64,000 bases of DNA from positions 1-64,000 of the forward strand of contig JAKCPI010011615.1 in the NCBI GenBank assembly GCA_023213315.1. The letters run 5' to 3'. The stretch is from Euborellia annulipes. Lineage: Eukaryota; Arthropoda; Insecta; Dermaptera; Anisolabididae. This document shows positions 55,050 through 64,000 of this stretch, one piece after another (positions within the stretch are counted from its first letter, which is position 1; every line of letters starts with the position of its first letter). A program made the position numbers and the translations under genes. A model generated the notes under the pieces. The model did not search any database. It saw nothing but the letters and a program-made list of their open reading frames with translations, and was not told the DNA's origin.

Positions 55050-55160
55050 AAGTACAGGTGCAGCAAATAAAGAGATAAAATAAAGGGAGACGTTTCGGCA
55101 TTTGGCATCCAAAGGCTCTCTTTATTTGCTGCACCTGTACTTGCTCTTTTCCATTCCGTA
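55050..55160. mobile_element. Short palindrome with ACGTTTCGGC
   Basis: GAATGGAAAAGAGCAAGTACAGG and its inverse flank GGGAGACGTTTCGGCATTTGG. Confidence 0.75.
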
Positions 55161-55710
55161 ACAACAACAGCAACTTCTCTTCAACTTAAATAAATTAAAA
55201 TAATTAATTTAAAGAAAATTATTTATTCAACCAAAATTTAAAAATTGAAATACGTTAGCTGAAGCTGAAATTAGCTTCGTCTCGCCAGAGGGAGTTGGCC
55301 AACCCTCGAACTTAATTTCAACTTGGATATTAGAAAATATTCAAATAATCATCTTCAACACCTTACCATATATCCTAGAAATATAATCCTGACTGAGATC
55401 AAATGAATAATAACAAAAAAGTAGAAAAGAATTCACAGTAGTAAATTCAAAAGGGATAGAATGAAGAATGCTTCTGTTATTTTTATACGTGAAGTTAGGA
55501 TGCTGGTGCCAGGCTTGTGTTTCTAATATCACCCCTTTGGTAAATCTTAGAACAGAACTTTTGGCTCGGGATAATTTAACAGAAATCAGGGGGGGACAAG
55601 TCTATGGAAGAATTTGGAGTGCTTTTAGAGATATAGTTCCTATGTTCAGAATGAAATTGTTGAGCAGGGCTGTTGTTAAAGGGAGCCACTGTCGCCTGCT
55701 TGGATCGCTG

Positions 55711-55720
55711 GCGCATGCGC
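55711..55720. promoter_or_regulatory. NRF-1-type palindrome GCGCATGCGC
   Basis: A perfect GCGCATGCGC in otherwise AT-rich DNA, 42 bases before CCGCCATTT. In animals both motifs are typical of TATA-less promoters. A promoter is inferred only. Confidence 0.35.
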
Positions 55721-55797
55721 AGATTCACCGTTCACAGGCAGCTGTTCCCTGACAGCATCAATTTCCGCCATTTGCAAAAAAGTGTCATACTAAACAC

Positions 55798-56125
55798 ATG
55801 AATAAAAAGTTTGTTTGTTTCCTAATCAGAATTATCAACGATAGAATTTCTTCAAACATCAAAAATCAGGTTAGTTTTTTTTGATTAATTTATTTCTTTT
55901 CAAATAATAGGATAAGATATATTTTTTTTGGCATTTTAAATATTTTTGTAATATAATTATAACAATTCATTTTGTTTTTCTTTGATGCAATACAATGTTC
56001 AAAAATATTGGCCTAATTGTTTTTATATTTTTTTTATAGGCAATCAGTATGTTTCTCCTGAAGAAAAAGTGCTGTGTGACATGCTGCAGGAATGGATGAA
56101 TATCCAGATACACAGAATTGAGTAA
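55798..56125 (+). CDS. Possible small two-exon gene, weak support
   Basis: I do not recognise it. An ATG at 55798 is followed by 24 open codons (MNKKFVCFLIRIINDRISSN, then IKNQ) to a donor-like CAG|GTTAGT. A pyrimidine-rich tract and TATAG at 56039 precede a second open stretch. Spliced in phase 0 this gives a 43-residue product ending TCCRNG. The unspliced second exon in another frame reads NQYVSPEEKVLCDMLQEWMN and ends QIHRIE, which looks more protein-like and would be a terminal exon if preceded by a phase-1 exon. The upstream GCGCATGCGC fits a promoter. No homology is recognised, so this may be chance. Confidence 0.2.
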
Positions 56126-56744
56126 AAAATACTGTACATACAATTGGTACTTTACTATATATGTCATATGTTTGATGCAATAGGTACCAAATTTTCCTTA
56201 TCACTGAAAAGCGTTTGTAATGTGCTTAATTTTGTCATTATCATAAAAAAAGGCATCATTTTCATAATGGTCAAACATTGACACATTATGGGACCATTAA
56301 TAGAAAAAGACCCTATAAGGAAAAACGAAATATTCCCAACTTGAATAAAAATGAAAAATTTTAATTTATTTTAATATGGTTTGTCAACTGACACTCCACG
56401 TTTCAAAGCTTTCGATCTTTGTGTCACAGTCTGCCAGTAATAGCCTGCTTTTTTGCAAGCTATTTAAAAAATTATGCTCATTTACAAATACTTTCAATAC
56501 ATTATAAAACTAGATTACCTTAAAAAAAAAAAAAAAAAAAAAAATGTCATATTTTTGATCAAATTCTGCTTTTTCATAACTATTGTTCTCTTATGTTAAT
56601 TTTTAATTATATATATTTTATTCTATATGCTAATATTATATTTTTAATATAATTATCCTTTGTTTATAAATATATTGTATATTTTTTTCTTCCATCATTT
56701 TAATTTTAATAAATATATAATGTTAACTTGGAACTTTATGCTTT

Positions 56745-57160
56745 TTATTTATCCGGGAGAAAAACCATTCACAAACAATTTTATTAATTTTTTTTTTGGG
56801 AACCGTTGGCTTTAGTTGAAACATTATGCTTTAATAGGAGAATTAAATTCAAGTATGATACACAAGGTTTTTTGTTTCAATGATTTATTTATTTAACATT
56901 AACACTTTATACGTATTTGGACACCATATGTGTTTTGTGCTGAAGTAATTCACTTCAGTATGATAACACATCTGGTGTCGAAATGCGTATAAAGTGTTAA
57001 TGTTAAATAAATAAATCAATAGAAACAAAAAATCTTGTGTATTATACTTGAATTTAATTCTCCTATTAAAACAATTTTATTCATTTGGGTGAGAAACCAT
57101 AACCATAGTTATAATCATTCTGGAGAAAAACCTTATTTACTGGCGAGAAACGTTTAATTT
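56745..57160 (+). pseudogene. Relics of a C2H2 zinc-finger gene
   Basis: Four linker-like peptides occur in different frames: PGEKPFT near 56756, IHLGEKP near 57079, NHSGEKPYL near 57115 and FTGEKRL near 57137. TGEKP-type linkers join tandem C2H2 fingers. Here the finger cysteines and histidines are mostly lost, frames are broken, and a palindrome (56840-57068) is inserted. Confidence 0.35.
56840..57068. mobile_element. Palindromic MITE
   Basis: AGGAGAATTAAATTCAAGTATGATACAC and its inverse at the right end. The centre contains AACACTTTATACGTATTTGG mirrored by GCGTATAAAGTGTT, and GAAGTAATTCACTTC. Confidence 0.85.
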
Positions 57161-57327
57161 TTATATTTAAATTTGGCGCCAAAAAGGAGCGTTCATAGAG
57201 GCCTTTCTAAACCTTAAGTTCCGTTGTTTTTAACACTCCATTTTTCTACTACGTGATGTCCCTTCCCGTTTATTCCCTGACAGAAATCTTTTAGCCCTTC
57301 GCCATCGGCAACAAATAGAGTTTATTT

Positions 57328-57408
57328 ATTGAAAGAGGTAAGAAAAGAAGGAAATGCAGCCAATGTATTTTCTTTACATTTGCTGCATTTCCTTATTTTC
57401 TTACCTCT
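57328..57408. repeat. Short palindrome
   Basis: TGAAAGAGGTAAGAAAAGAAGG and CTTATTTTCTTACCTCTTTCA enclose AATGCAGCCAATGT and ATTTGCTGCATT. Confidence 0.75.
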
Positions 57409-57730
57409 TTCAACATCTACTCTACAGCCATACATCCCTCTGTTACAACAGAGTTTATTTACATTCATATGTTTATATATCGGCTTATATTATTTAAAAT
57501 TCTTTACAATTGTTATAGAAGTTTTCACTACGGTCGTGCGGTCTCAAGTATTCACTTATATTATAATTTTCTCTCCGCTATTAGCTGTTGGGGTGTGGTC
57601 AAATTTGTGTATTTAATAATTATTTTCACTTATTTTTAATTAGTTTAATTTTTTTTTTTATTCATCTGGCTGCAAACATTTTCTCCTTGGTGTTTTTTTA
57701 AGTATTTTCAGCCTATGACTATCTAGGCCA

Positions 57731-57998
57731 AAGTTTCCCAATCATCTTCACGGCACCGTTGGGAATAACATTAAACACTAGGGAGTAAAAATACATAAAC
57801 ATACTGTACATCGAATACTCGTATAACTAAATCGACCACTATCACCATCTGCCGTGAATGAGAGTATTTAATTCGGCTTGTTTAATCTCAAGTCCTTACA
57901 AGACTTTAGGCTTAAGTATAGAGTAATTTTTTTGTTTTTCTCAATATCTCGCGGCACCCTGTATGCTGGGGTGCACCGGTTGGGAACCACTGTTCTAG
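57731..57998. mobile_element. hAT-like MITE
   Basis: CAAAGTTTCCCAATC at the left and CGGTTGGGAACCACTG at the right, with CACGGCACCGTTGGG and CGCGGCACCCTG inside. Same family as 30546-30705 but more diverged. Confidence 0.7.
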
Positions 57999-58258
57999 AC
58001 TTTTAAACGAACAATGACATTAATCGTGGATTATTTTAGTTAGTAATTAATAATATAAATTTGCTATAAAAATGATGAAAAGCAGCCAATATGGGAATAG
58101 GATTGGAAATTGAATATAAAATCTATAATTTAACATTATATTTTAAGTTTAATATAAAAAAGATTTATAGTGACAAATAAACACTGTAGGCATATTATTA
58201 GTTAATAAAATTTCAACTCTTGAAACAACGAAAAAATTGAGCAATAACTTAAGAGATC

Positions 58259-58264
58259 TGTTTA
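58259..58264 (-). terminator. Possible lipase polyadenylation signal
   Basis: AATAAA on the minus strand (TTTATT on the plus strand) about 280 bases beyond the stop codon. Confidence 0.35.
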
Positions 58265-58544
58265 TTACAAAAACCATTAGTTAGTTAATCCATTACACTT
58301 AACTTTAAATAAAAAATGTTCATTTTATATATAAATGCAATTTTTCAGACGTTTGCTTTAATACAAATAATGAATTTACAATTTCAATTATTTGTACTTA
58401 TAGTAATATCAAAATAATAAATCAATCTCTCCTGAATAAACATTAAAATTAATTTCTTTTTCAATTAAAATAACAAAAGCAAAATCAAAACAAGTATAAT
58501 TTAATTTAGTAAAAAAATAAATAAGGAAATACCATAAGTAAAAT

Positions 58545-58704
58545 TCATGTAAATTTACGATTTGTTTCTGGAATAAAAGCACCTGCTTCTTCTATGGCTT
58601 GTGAGGGATCAGGTTGAATACAGCATCTTTCATCACCTGGGCTATCTGGATCTGATGGGCAAAAGGGGGCCTCGTCATCATGGAGGCAGAAAGTCCCTAC
58701 AACA
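58545..58704 (-). CDS. Lipase terminal exon
   Basis: Acceptor TATTTTTTTCAG, phase 2 in, ending at TGA 58547-58545. It encodes VVGTFCLHDDEAPFCPSDPD, RCCIQPDPS and a hydrophilic end FIPETNRKFT. The cysteines suggest disulphides. Confidence 0.9.
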
Positions 58705-61700
58705 CTGAAAAAAATACAAAAATATTTCTAAAACCTATCACTTCTCTCTATATAGTCTACATGGAATATAGTGTAAAATGGCAATTTGTCGACTTACTTT
58801 CTTTCTAAATGATAAACTATTGAACCTAGGAAACCTGAATTCCGGCATGTAGATTGTTTATGACGTAGAATATAATAGAATAATTGATTTATTTATCTAG
58901 CAAGAGCTCCATTTACCCTATTTGGAAATATTACAAAGTGTAAGTTTACACTTCTCAGCCCAGGGGCGGATTAATGCAATTTTGTCGGGGGGGGGGGCGG
59001 TTTTTTTTTTTATTTTTTTTATTTAAGGACTTTGTCGACATCTATGTCCATTTAGACCCCTTTCCTATTTATTTAAATTGATTGGTAACAAATTCAATTG
59101 AAATTAAAGAGCGGAAATCATAATTTCTTTAGATTATTAGTTTTTATAACTTTTTGAATTTCTTCTCGGGGGGGAGGGGGGCGGGGGAGCGCCCCCCCCC
59201 CCCATCCGCCCCTTTAATCCGCCCCTGTCTCAGCCTTATATATTTTTATTTTTTTATTTATGGTATAACACAAACAAGCCGATTTTCTGAAATTCCATTC
59301 CTAAGGGCTCCAAACTCTATTTTGGCGCAAAATTTGAATTTTTCTATTTCTGAAATAACTTTTAACCGAGATGAGATATAAAATTAGTTTTTTCTTTGGA
59401 AAGACACTAAAGATGGAGGAGAGAGAGATATAATTACTACACTCTCTAGAGCTTTAGGGACATATGGCCCAGACACATGTTTGCAGAAGGCTAGTTAAAG
59501 AATAATGTTTAAAAATTAAGTTTTTACTGTAATTACTGAATTTAATAACGGAGAGGGTCAAATGATTGAATTATATGGAGGGCTGAGAAACAGAGTGGTC
59601 GTAAGTCAAGCGATAGTTATTTTGAGAAAAAAGATTTTTGCATTTATTGCCATAACAAACTCACATGTTAATAATTAACAAAAGAGATTAGTTCTTAATT
59701 ATTAAGAACTAATCTCTTTTGTCCTGATGGCATAGCCTATGTTATATATAATTTTTTTATGTTACAAAAAACACCTAACTATACCGATAGCTATTGGGGA
59801 AGGTTCTACACGCAGATTCCTCGGGCGCACCCACCCGAGGTTTCGCCGCGCTTGGCATTGCTTGAAAGCCATATTTACTTACGGAAATAATTTAAAAAAC
59901 ATACTTCAAACTCTTAAGTAAAAGAGTTAATAAAAACTAGATTATCAGATATTTTAAAAATATTTTTAATTTGTCCTGGCACTTTTGAAGATATTTATAT
60001 ACATAAATTAAATAACGAACCTATTGGAAGTCTGTTGACCAATGGCGACAGGTTCTTCCAATCTACTAGAAGGCTGTCTTGAGGAATATGGACATCGTTT
60101 ATTACACGGCTGTGCAATTCGAAGCTTCTTTCCGGAAATGCTCTCAGCCAAATAGCAAACGGCTCGAACGTGACTGCACAGTGAAGGATCTAAGACAAAA
60201 AGTCACTTTAGAAAAGAAACTTTTAAGTGAATGCTTAACGCCGTATAAACTTCATCTAACATGTTAAGACTCCCGGAAAAAAGTCGATGAAAGAAAATCG
60301 TTTAAGTAGGAGAAAGTTTTTTTTTTTTTTTTTTCTTATGCAATTATTCATTTTAAGGTCAAAGGTCTCTAAACTGTTAGAAGTTCAAGTATAATTTATC
60401 AACAACAAACAACAAAAAATTATAGATATTTACTTTTCATCAGGATTTAATCAATTTAATGGCATTCTATTTTAACCTTGGATGGATTTATTATAAATTC
60501 ACCTCGTAATATTAAAAGTTTATAAATAAAAGCACCATCATATAAACCATAACGATTTTCTAAAATGAATGTTTTTGTATTACCAAGTGGCGGTCAAGCG
60601 GGTGTCGAACCGCCAGGCGTTCTCGCAAAGTAGGAAGATTCCATTATTACTTATTATCGGTGCCGCCTACACTTTATTTTAACATAAAATAACCAATCTA
60701 TAATTTTATTATTATCTGAAATTCCTTTCGGGATCCCCGTTTATTTGCCCGAGGTGCTTAAGCGCTCGAAGACACACCTCAAACCCAACCGGCCTCTGGA
60801 CGTAGCCATCTACCGGTACCCCGTGAAGTTACATCATTTCCTATCTCTAACTCCTCCTCCTGCGTTCTTTTCTAGCTAGTGAACTAATCCTTATTTCTAG
60901 TTCCACCCGATTTATTTTATCCAACCTCTTCTATGCTAGGGAGGAGGTCCTAGTTATCCTCAGCACCTGCTCTTTTCGAAGAATGCATCACTGAGAGGGA
61001 ACCTTCTTTACGTCCCTTCCACAGGACGGGATGTCACAGCAACTCCCTCTCCTCGTGGAGTTGCCTGGGGGCTATTGTGGTGAGATCCAATAATCCAATC
61101 CAGTGCCTGCTTGAGTATTTGTTTACATTAAATAAATATTTTTATTTTTATTTTTTTAAAAAAACATTCACCCTTTTTTCTCATTCACACTCACACTCAC
61201 ACACACATTCACACTGTCTTTTCGGCAGCTCAGGCCATATAAGACATTTACGATAACCGTTATTTATGAATTTATATATATTAGGGTCCAGGCATTTTTA
61301 TTTAAGCCATCTGGTATCCAGATGGCTTAAATAAAATCATCGGACTGCCTGGGGTCCGAACCCGCGACTTGGTATATGAGGTTAGGACGCTAACCTCTAC
61401 ACCACGCCCCGTTTATTTAATGAAAAATCCCGCACGCCAAGGATTTGAATAAGGATCTTCTTTGTAAAAGCTGACACCCTAGCCCACTAAACCAGCGAGC
61501 CCCCACCAATCCGCCATTAAAGGCTAGTTACGCCGCTGCTGCGTCCCCTGGACCCCCTTGCTCGCCTTCGTCGAGCAAATGCATCAAATTTATTCTTGCT
61601 CACTGTTTGGAAATTTTGCAATAGAAAAATTGGTACTATTTACAATTTCAGTGCTAAATGTATTAACATTATTTAAAGTTTTAAAATAAATTTCCCTCTC

Positions 61701-62532
61701 TGACTTAAAGTTATAAATTTTCCTCACTGTCACCACTTCCTCTCACTTTAACCAATCAGCGAGACTGAGTGGTAAACAGAAGCATAACGGAAGTGAGTGG
61801 CTAGCGCTTTATATTATAGTAATGATAATCATAATGCACCGAAATTGTAAATAGCACCAAATTTTCTATTCCAAATTTAGACAATAAAAAAGATAATTAA
61901 TTTTTCAAACCCCTTTTTCCGCTTCTAAGGCCATTTAGATTGCGCCATTATTTATTTAAATTAATTGATAGCTAATATAATTTGTAAAACGAAGACTAAA
62001 ATCTTAATTATTGGGGTTGGGGGAGGGGGGTGTGCTTCTTCCCCCGCCCAATTTGGACCACTTCCCACCACATTTCCGCCACATAAGATTAGAAATTTTT
62101 AAATTTCCATCTTAGATGAGTCAATAAAAAATTCACACTCAAAATGAAACGAAATTGCAATAAATAAATTCGAATAACGCAATTAAAGTAATTCAATTCA
62201 AATTTTACAATTTATATATGAATCTCTTAACGTTAATTTTTTTCTTATAAGTTTGAGATAAGTTGGTATTCAAGAATAATTTTATGTCTCTACTGGCACA
62301 GATGTTAAAAAAATGAAAATGAGAAAGGGAAGGCATGTCAACTCGTTATACTTACTTTCTTTATCGACGCAAAAGGGCTGAACTCGACCACCGTTAACAC
62401 AAATATCAACGCTTCCTATCCTTCCGGATTCTCCATAGAAGCCGGCATTTGTATGCAACACTTGCACAATCTGTGCCTGGCCTGAATTCATTCGATTTTG
62501 TGAACGAACAAGAGGCCTAGCTGGGTCCAAAC
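58545..62532 (-). CDS. Lipase of the pancreatic lipase family, C-terminal part, three exons
   Basis: Secreted esterase acting on acylglycerols or phospholipids. The exons 62356-62532, 60021-60189 and 58545-58704 join in phase to about 167 residues. G-L-D-P-A-R-P-L carries the position of the catalytic Asp. VQVLHTNAGFYG, VDICVNGG and VQPFC follow as in this family. NPSLCSHVRAVCYLAESI carries the catalytic His in C-S-H. A Cys-rich segment, PVAIGQQTSN and VVGTFCLHDDEAPFC follow, then a stop at 58547-58545. The nucleophile elbow GxSxG and everything before it lie upstream beyond 62533, probably outside the window. The lid between the two cysteines has only eight residues (VDKENPSL), against about 23 in pancreatic lipase. 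No PLAT domain follows, as is usual in arthropod members. All three exons look intact. Confidence 0.93.
58705..60020 (-). other. Lipase intron 2 of those seen
   Basis: Contains a GGGGCGGATTAA repeat in reverse (58963-59229) with part of SINE B, and a short perfect palindrome (59676-59721). No exon seen. Confidence 0.6.
59676..59721. repeat. Perfect 46-base palindrome
   Basis: ACAAAAGAGATTAGTTCTTAA is followed at once by its own inverse. Confidence 0.85.
60021..60189 (-). CDS. Lipase exon with catalytic His
   Basis: Acceptor TTTTTGTCTTAG, phase 1 in, donor AATAG|GTTCGT, phase 2 out, 169 bases. It reads NPSLCSHVRAVCYLAESISG, KKLRIAQPCNKRCPYSS and LEEPVAIGQQTSN. Confidence 0.93.
60722..61505 (-). 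repeat. SINE family C, reverse, split by a SINE A
   Basis: CGGGATCCCCGTTTATTTGCCC, AGAATGCATCACTGAGAGGG, ACAGGACGGGATGTCACAGC and CCACTAAACCAGCGAGCCCC are the inverse of 35597-36080. The insertion lies in the AT-rich part near the tRNA-like head. Confidence 0.85.
61158..61412 (-). repeat. SINE family A inserted into SINE C
   Basis: Full-length reverse copy, with TCATTCACACTCACACTCAC tail and GGTCCGAACCCGCGACTTGG head. TTTATTT occurs on both sides and could be the target duplication. Confidence 0.85.
61524..61825 (-). mobile_element. Helitron-like element, reverse
   Basis: Read on the minus strand it starts TCATTACTATAATATAAAGC, contains CAAGGGGGTCCAGGGGACGC near its 3' end and ends CTAG. 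CAAGGGGGTCCAGGGGG is shared with the copy at 9546. Confidence 0.6.
62356..62532 (-). CDS. Lipase exon with catalytic Asp
   Basis: Acceptor TTTTCCTTCAG, phase 1 in, donor GAAA|GTAAGT, phase 1 out, 177 bases. It encodes LDPARPLV, IVQVLHTNAGFYGESGR, VDICVNGGRVQPFC and VDKE. Confidence 0.93.
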
Positions 62533-64000
62533 CTGAAGGAAAAAAACACCCTTCTTGGAAAAAAAGAAGAAAAAAGCCTAACAGATTTAAAATATTATTT
62601 TAATACCACCTAACTAAATCGTTCTCATTGAATTTCAAATATCGAATCCTTAAGAAAAAAATGAATAATGGAGAGTCCTAAAAAAATCTTTTAAATAAAA
62701 TCATAAACGTAAAATTTTATAGCAATTTAAGGGTCTTAAAATGAAATAACTTTATAGCGGTACCAAATATTAATAAAAGATTTCTCATTGATAAAGAAAT
62801 TTTTTCTGGCTTCTAAATATAATTTAATATCGAATTTTGAATAGAGATTAATCTCAAATTTATCATTCATCTAACTTGTAAAAAATTACTACACTGTAAA
62901 AAAATCTTAATTTTAGTGTGTTTTTGGAATACAAAATTTACAAATTTCCTTTGTAAATGATAACTATTATAATAGTATTATAATAATATATGCATTTGTC
63001 TACTAAATTTTCAAATTTATGCGTTCAAATATTTACAACAAAAAAAACATTTTAAATTTACAATTTTCTTCAAAAAATAGAGTATCTATTGTAATTTTAC
63101 ATACAATGTATAGTAATTTTCATTAAAAATTGTAAATATTTTTTTCGAAAGCATTTTGGGAATTCTAAATTTAGCACACAATTGCACTCTAATTTTCAAA
63201 CGGCTTTCGAAAATTACAATAAACTTGTAAAGAATTTTTGTAAAAACTTACTAAATTTAGTATGTTTTTGTTTATGTAATTTGCTTCCTAAACAATTGTA
63301 AAATCAACAAATTTTTTTTTACAGTGTATAGTACATAAATTAAAAAATGAACAGTATGAAAAAAAGAGGATCTTGCCGAATGTGTGTTCCTCGTCTCAAA
63401 AAAAAAAAAAAAAAAACTCAATTAACCTAACATTAGACTGATTGATACTTGAAAAAATCTCAAAAATATGAAATGTTTTAACGTGTTAAAACAATTTTAA
63501 AATCAGGCGTCCAGTTTTTTTTTTTTTTAATTTTTTATAATTATTTAGACCAATGGTTCCCAACCTTTTTTTGATGTGCGGCCCACTTTTTCCGTAAAAA
63601 AACTCTGAGGCCCAGTGTACAGGAGCGAGGGCGCCCGCCCCCCCCCCTCCCGAAATTTCCCAAACACATATACATCATACCGGTATAGGGATATACAGAC
63701 ATCAGCGAGACTTCCCCCCCCCCCCCCAAATGTCTGATTGGCCCCGGAGCGCGAAAAAATATAGTTCCATAAAAAAATTTTTCCCCCTAGGGTGGAAAAC
63801 TTAAATTCCGCAAAAGGGGAAATGGGGTGGCAAAAATTGTGTCTCTAAAAAAAAGGTAAAATGATTTTCACGGCTGGAGAAAAAATTAATGTAAAAAAAG
63901 ATTTAGTTTCTTAAAAAAAAATTTTTGAGTACAGGCCCCCCCCCCCCGAAAAAAATTTCTATATACGCCCCTGCCAGTCAGTGTATATATATAATTTTTA
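62533..64000. other. Upstream lipase intron and right edge
   Basis: No lipase exon seen. An AT-rich inverted-repeat element lies at about 62892-63327 (ends CACTGTAAAAAAAT and TTTTTTTTTACAGTG). A hAT-type end GGTTCCCAACC starts at 63554, followed by G/C-rich low-complexity DNA to the edge. Confidence 0.6.
62892..63327. mobile_element. AT-rich TIR element with TA-like flanks
   Basis: CACTGTAAAAAAATCTTAATTTTAGTGTG at the left and AAATTTTTTTTTACAGTG at the right. Many internal TTTACAA motifs. No ORF. Confidence 0.55.

Larger units (their letters stand above)
42360..58200. other. Intergenic region between the Trp-rich gene and the lipase
   Basis: No confident gene in 15.8 kb. It holds Helitron-like ends (42840-43005), a GC-rich minisatellite-like patch (43160-43310), ACGTTTCT elements (43430-43870), SINE A copies, poly-G (45042), a tRNA-like relic (45791-45876), family D, a palindrome (47205-47345), the 325-bp satellite, a terminal repeat pair (50660-51150), family F, the hairpin MITE, and possible small-gene traces at 55.7-57.2 kb. 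Confidence 0.6.
60190..62355 (-). other. Lipase intron 1 of those seen
   Basis: It holds family C SINE in reverse, split by a SINE A (60722-61505), and a Helitron-like element in reverse (61524-61825). The remainder is AT-rich with a SINE B fragment (61910-61990). Confidence 0.65.

Noticed and set aside
60021..60189. Apparent frame shift in the lipase His exon
   Set aside because: It came from misreading a few bases. On rereading, the exon joins in phase and reads NPSLCSHVRAV without a break.
62282..62355. Extension of the lipase frame past VDKE
   Set aside because: It reads through a consensus donor GTAAGT into the intron. The next exon matches the family better.
1..64000. Viral or retroviral genes
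   Set aside because: No reverse transcriptase, integrase, capsid or LTR pair could be recognised. The elements seen are short and non-autonomous.

Overview
The window is eukaryotic nuclear DNA, AT-rich and full of transposable elements, and most likely from an arthropod. The reasons are long introns with GT/AG borders, tRNA- and 5S-derived SINEs, Helitron-, hAT- and pogo-like elements, and an aquaporin and a lipase of arthropod style. The species cannot be fixed from the sequence. There are no bacterial operons, CRISPR arrays or full rRNA genes.

Layout. (1) 1.8-15.3 kb, plus strand: an aquaporin gene. Five exons (1797-1999, 8234-8377, 11105-11338, 12923-13003, 15082-15261) join in phase to about 280 residues with two NPA boxes. 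The first coding exon is missing. (2) 18.2-42.3 kb, minus strand: a gene I do not recognise. It encodes a secreted protein with a signal peptide, repeated tryptophan-aromatic modules, arginine-rich segments and cationic, possibly helical C-terminal segments. Eight exons can be read. One exon needs a one-base frame shift and two junctions do not agree in phase, so the gene is decayed, badly assembled, or has unseen exons. (3) 42.4-58.2 kb: mostly intergenic repeats, including a 325-bp tandem satellite (47.8-50.6 kb) bounded by a terminal-repeat element, a long poly-G tract, SINEs, and weak signs of a small gene and of a C2H2 zinc-finger relic near 55.7-57.2 kb. (4) 58.5-62.5 kb, minus strand: the last three exons of a pancreatic-lipase-family gene, carrying the catalytic Asp and His regions and a very short lid. 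Its 5' part lies beyond the right edge.

The three genes have no evident joint pathway. The introns and intergenic DNA record many transposon insertions, several nested. In three of these the target duplications or an empty site elsewhere in the window date the order of insertion. The best candidates for something undescribed are the tryptophan-rich secreted protein and the satellite-carrying element.
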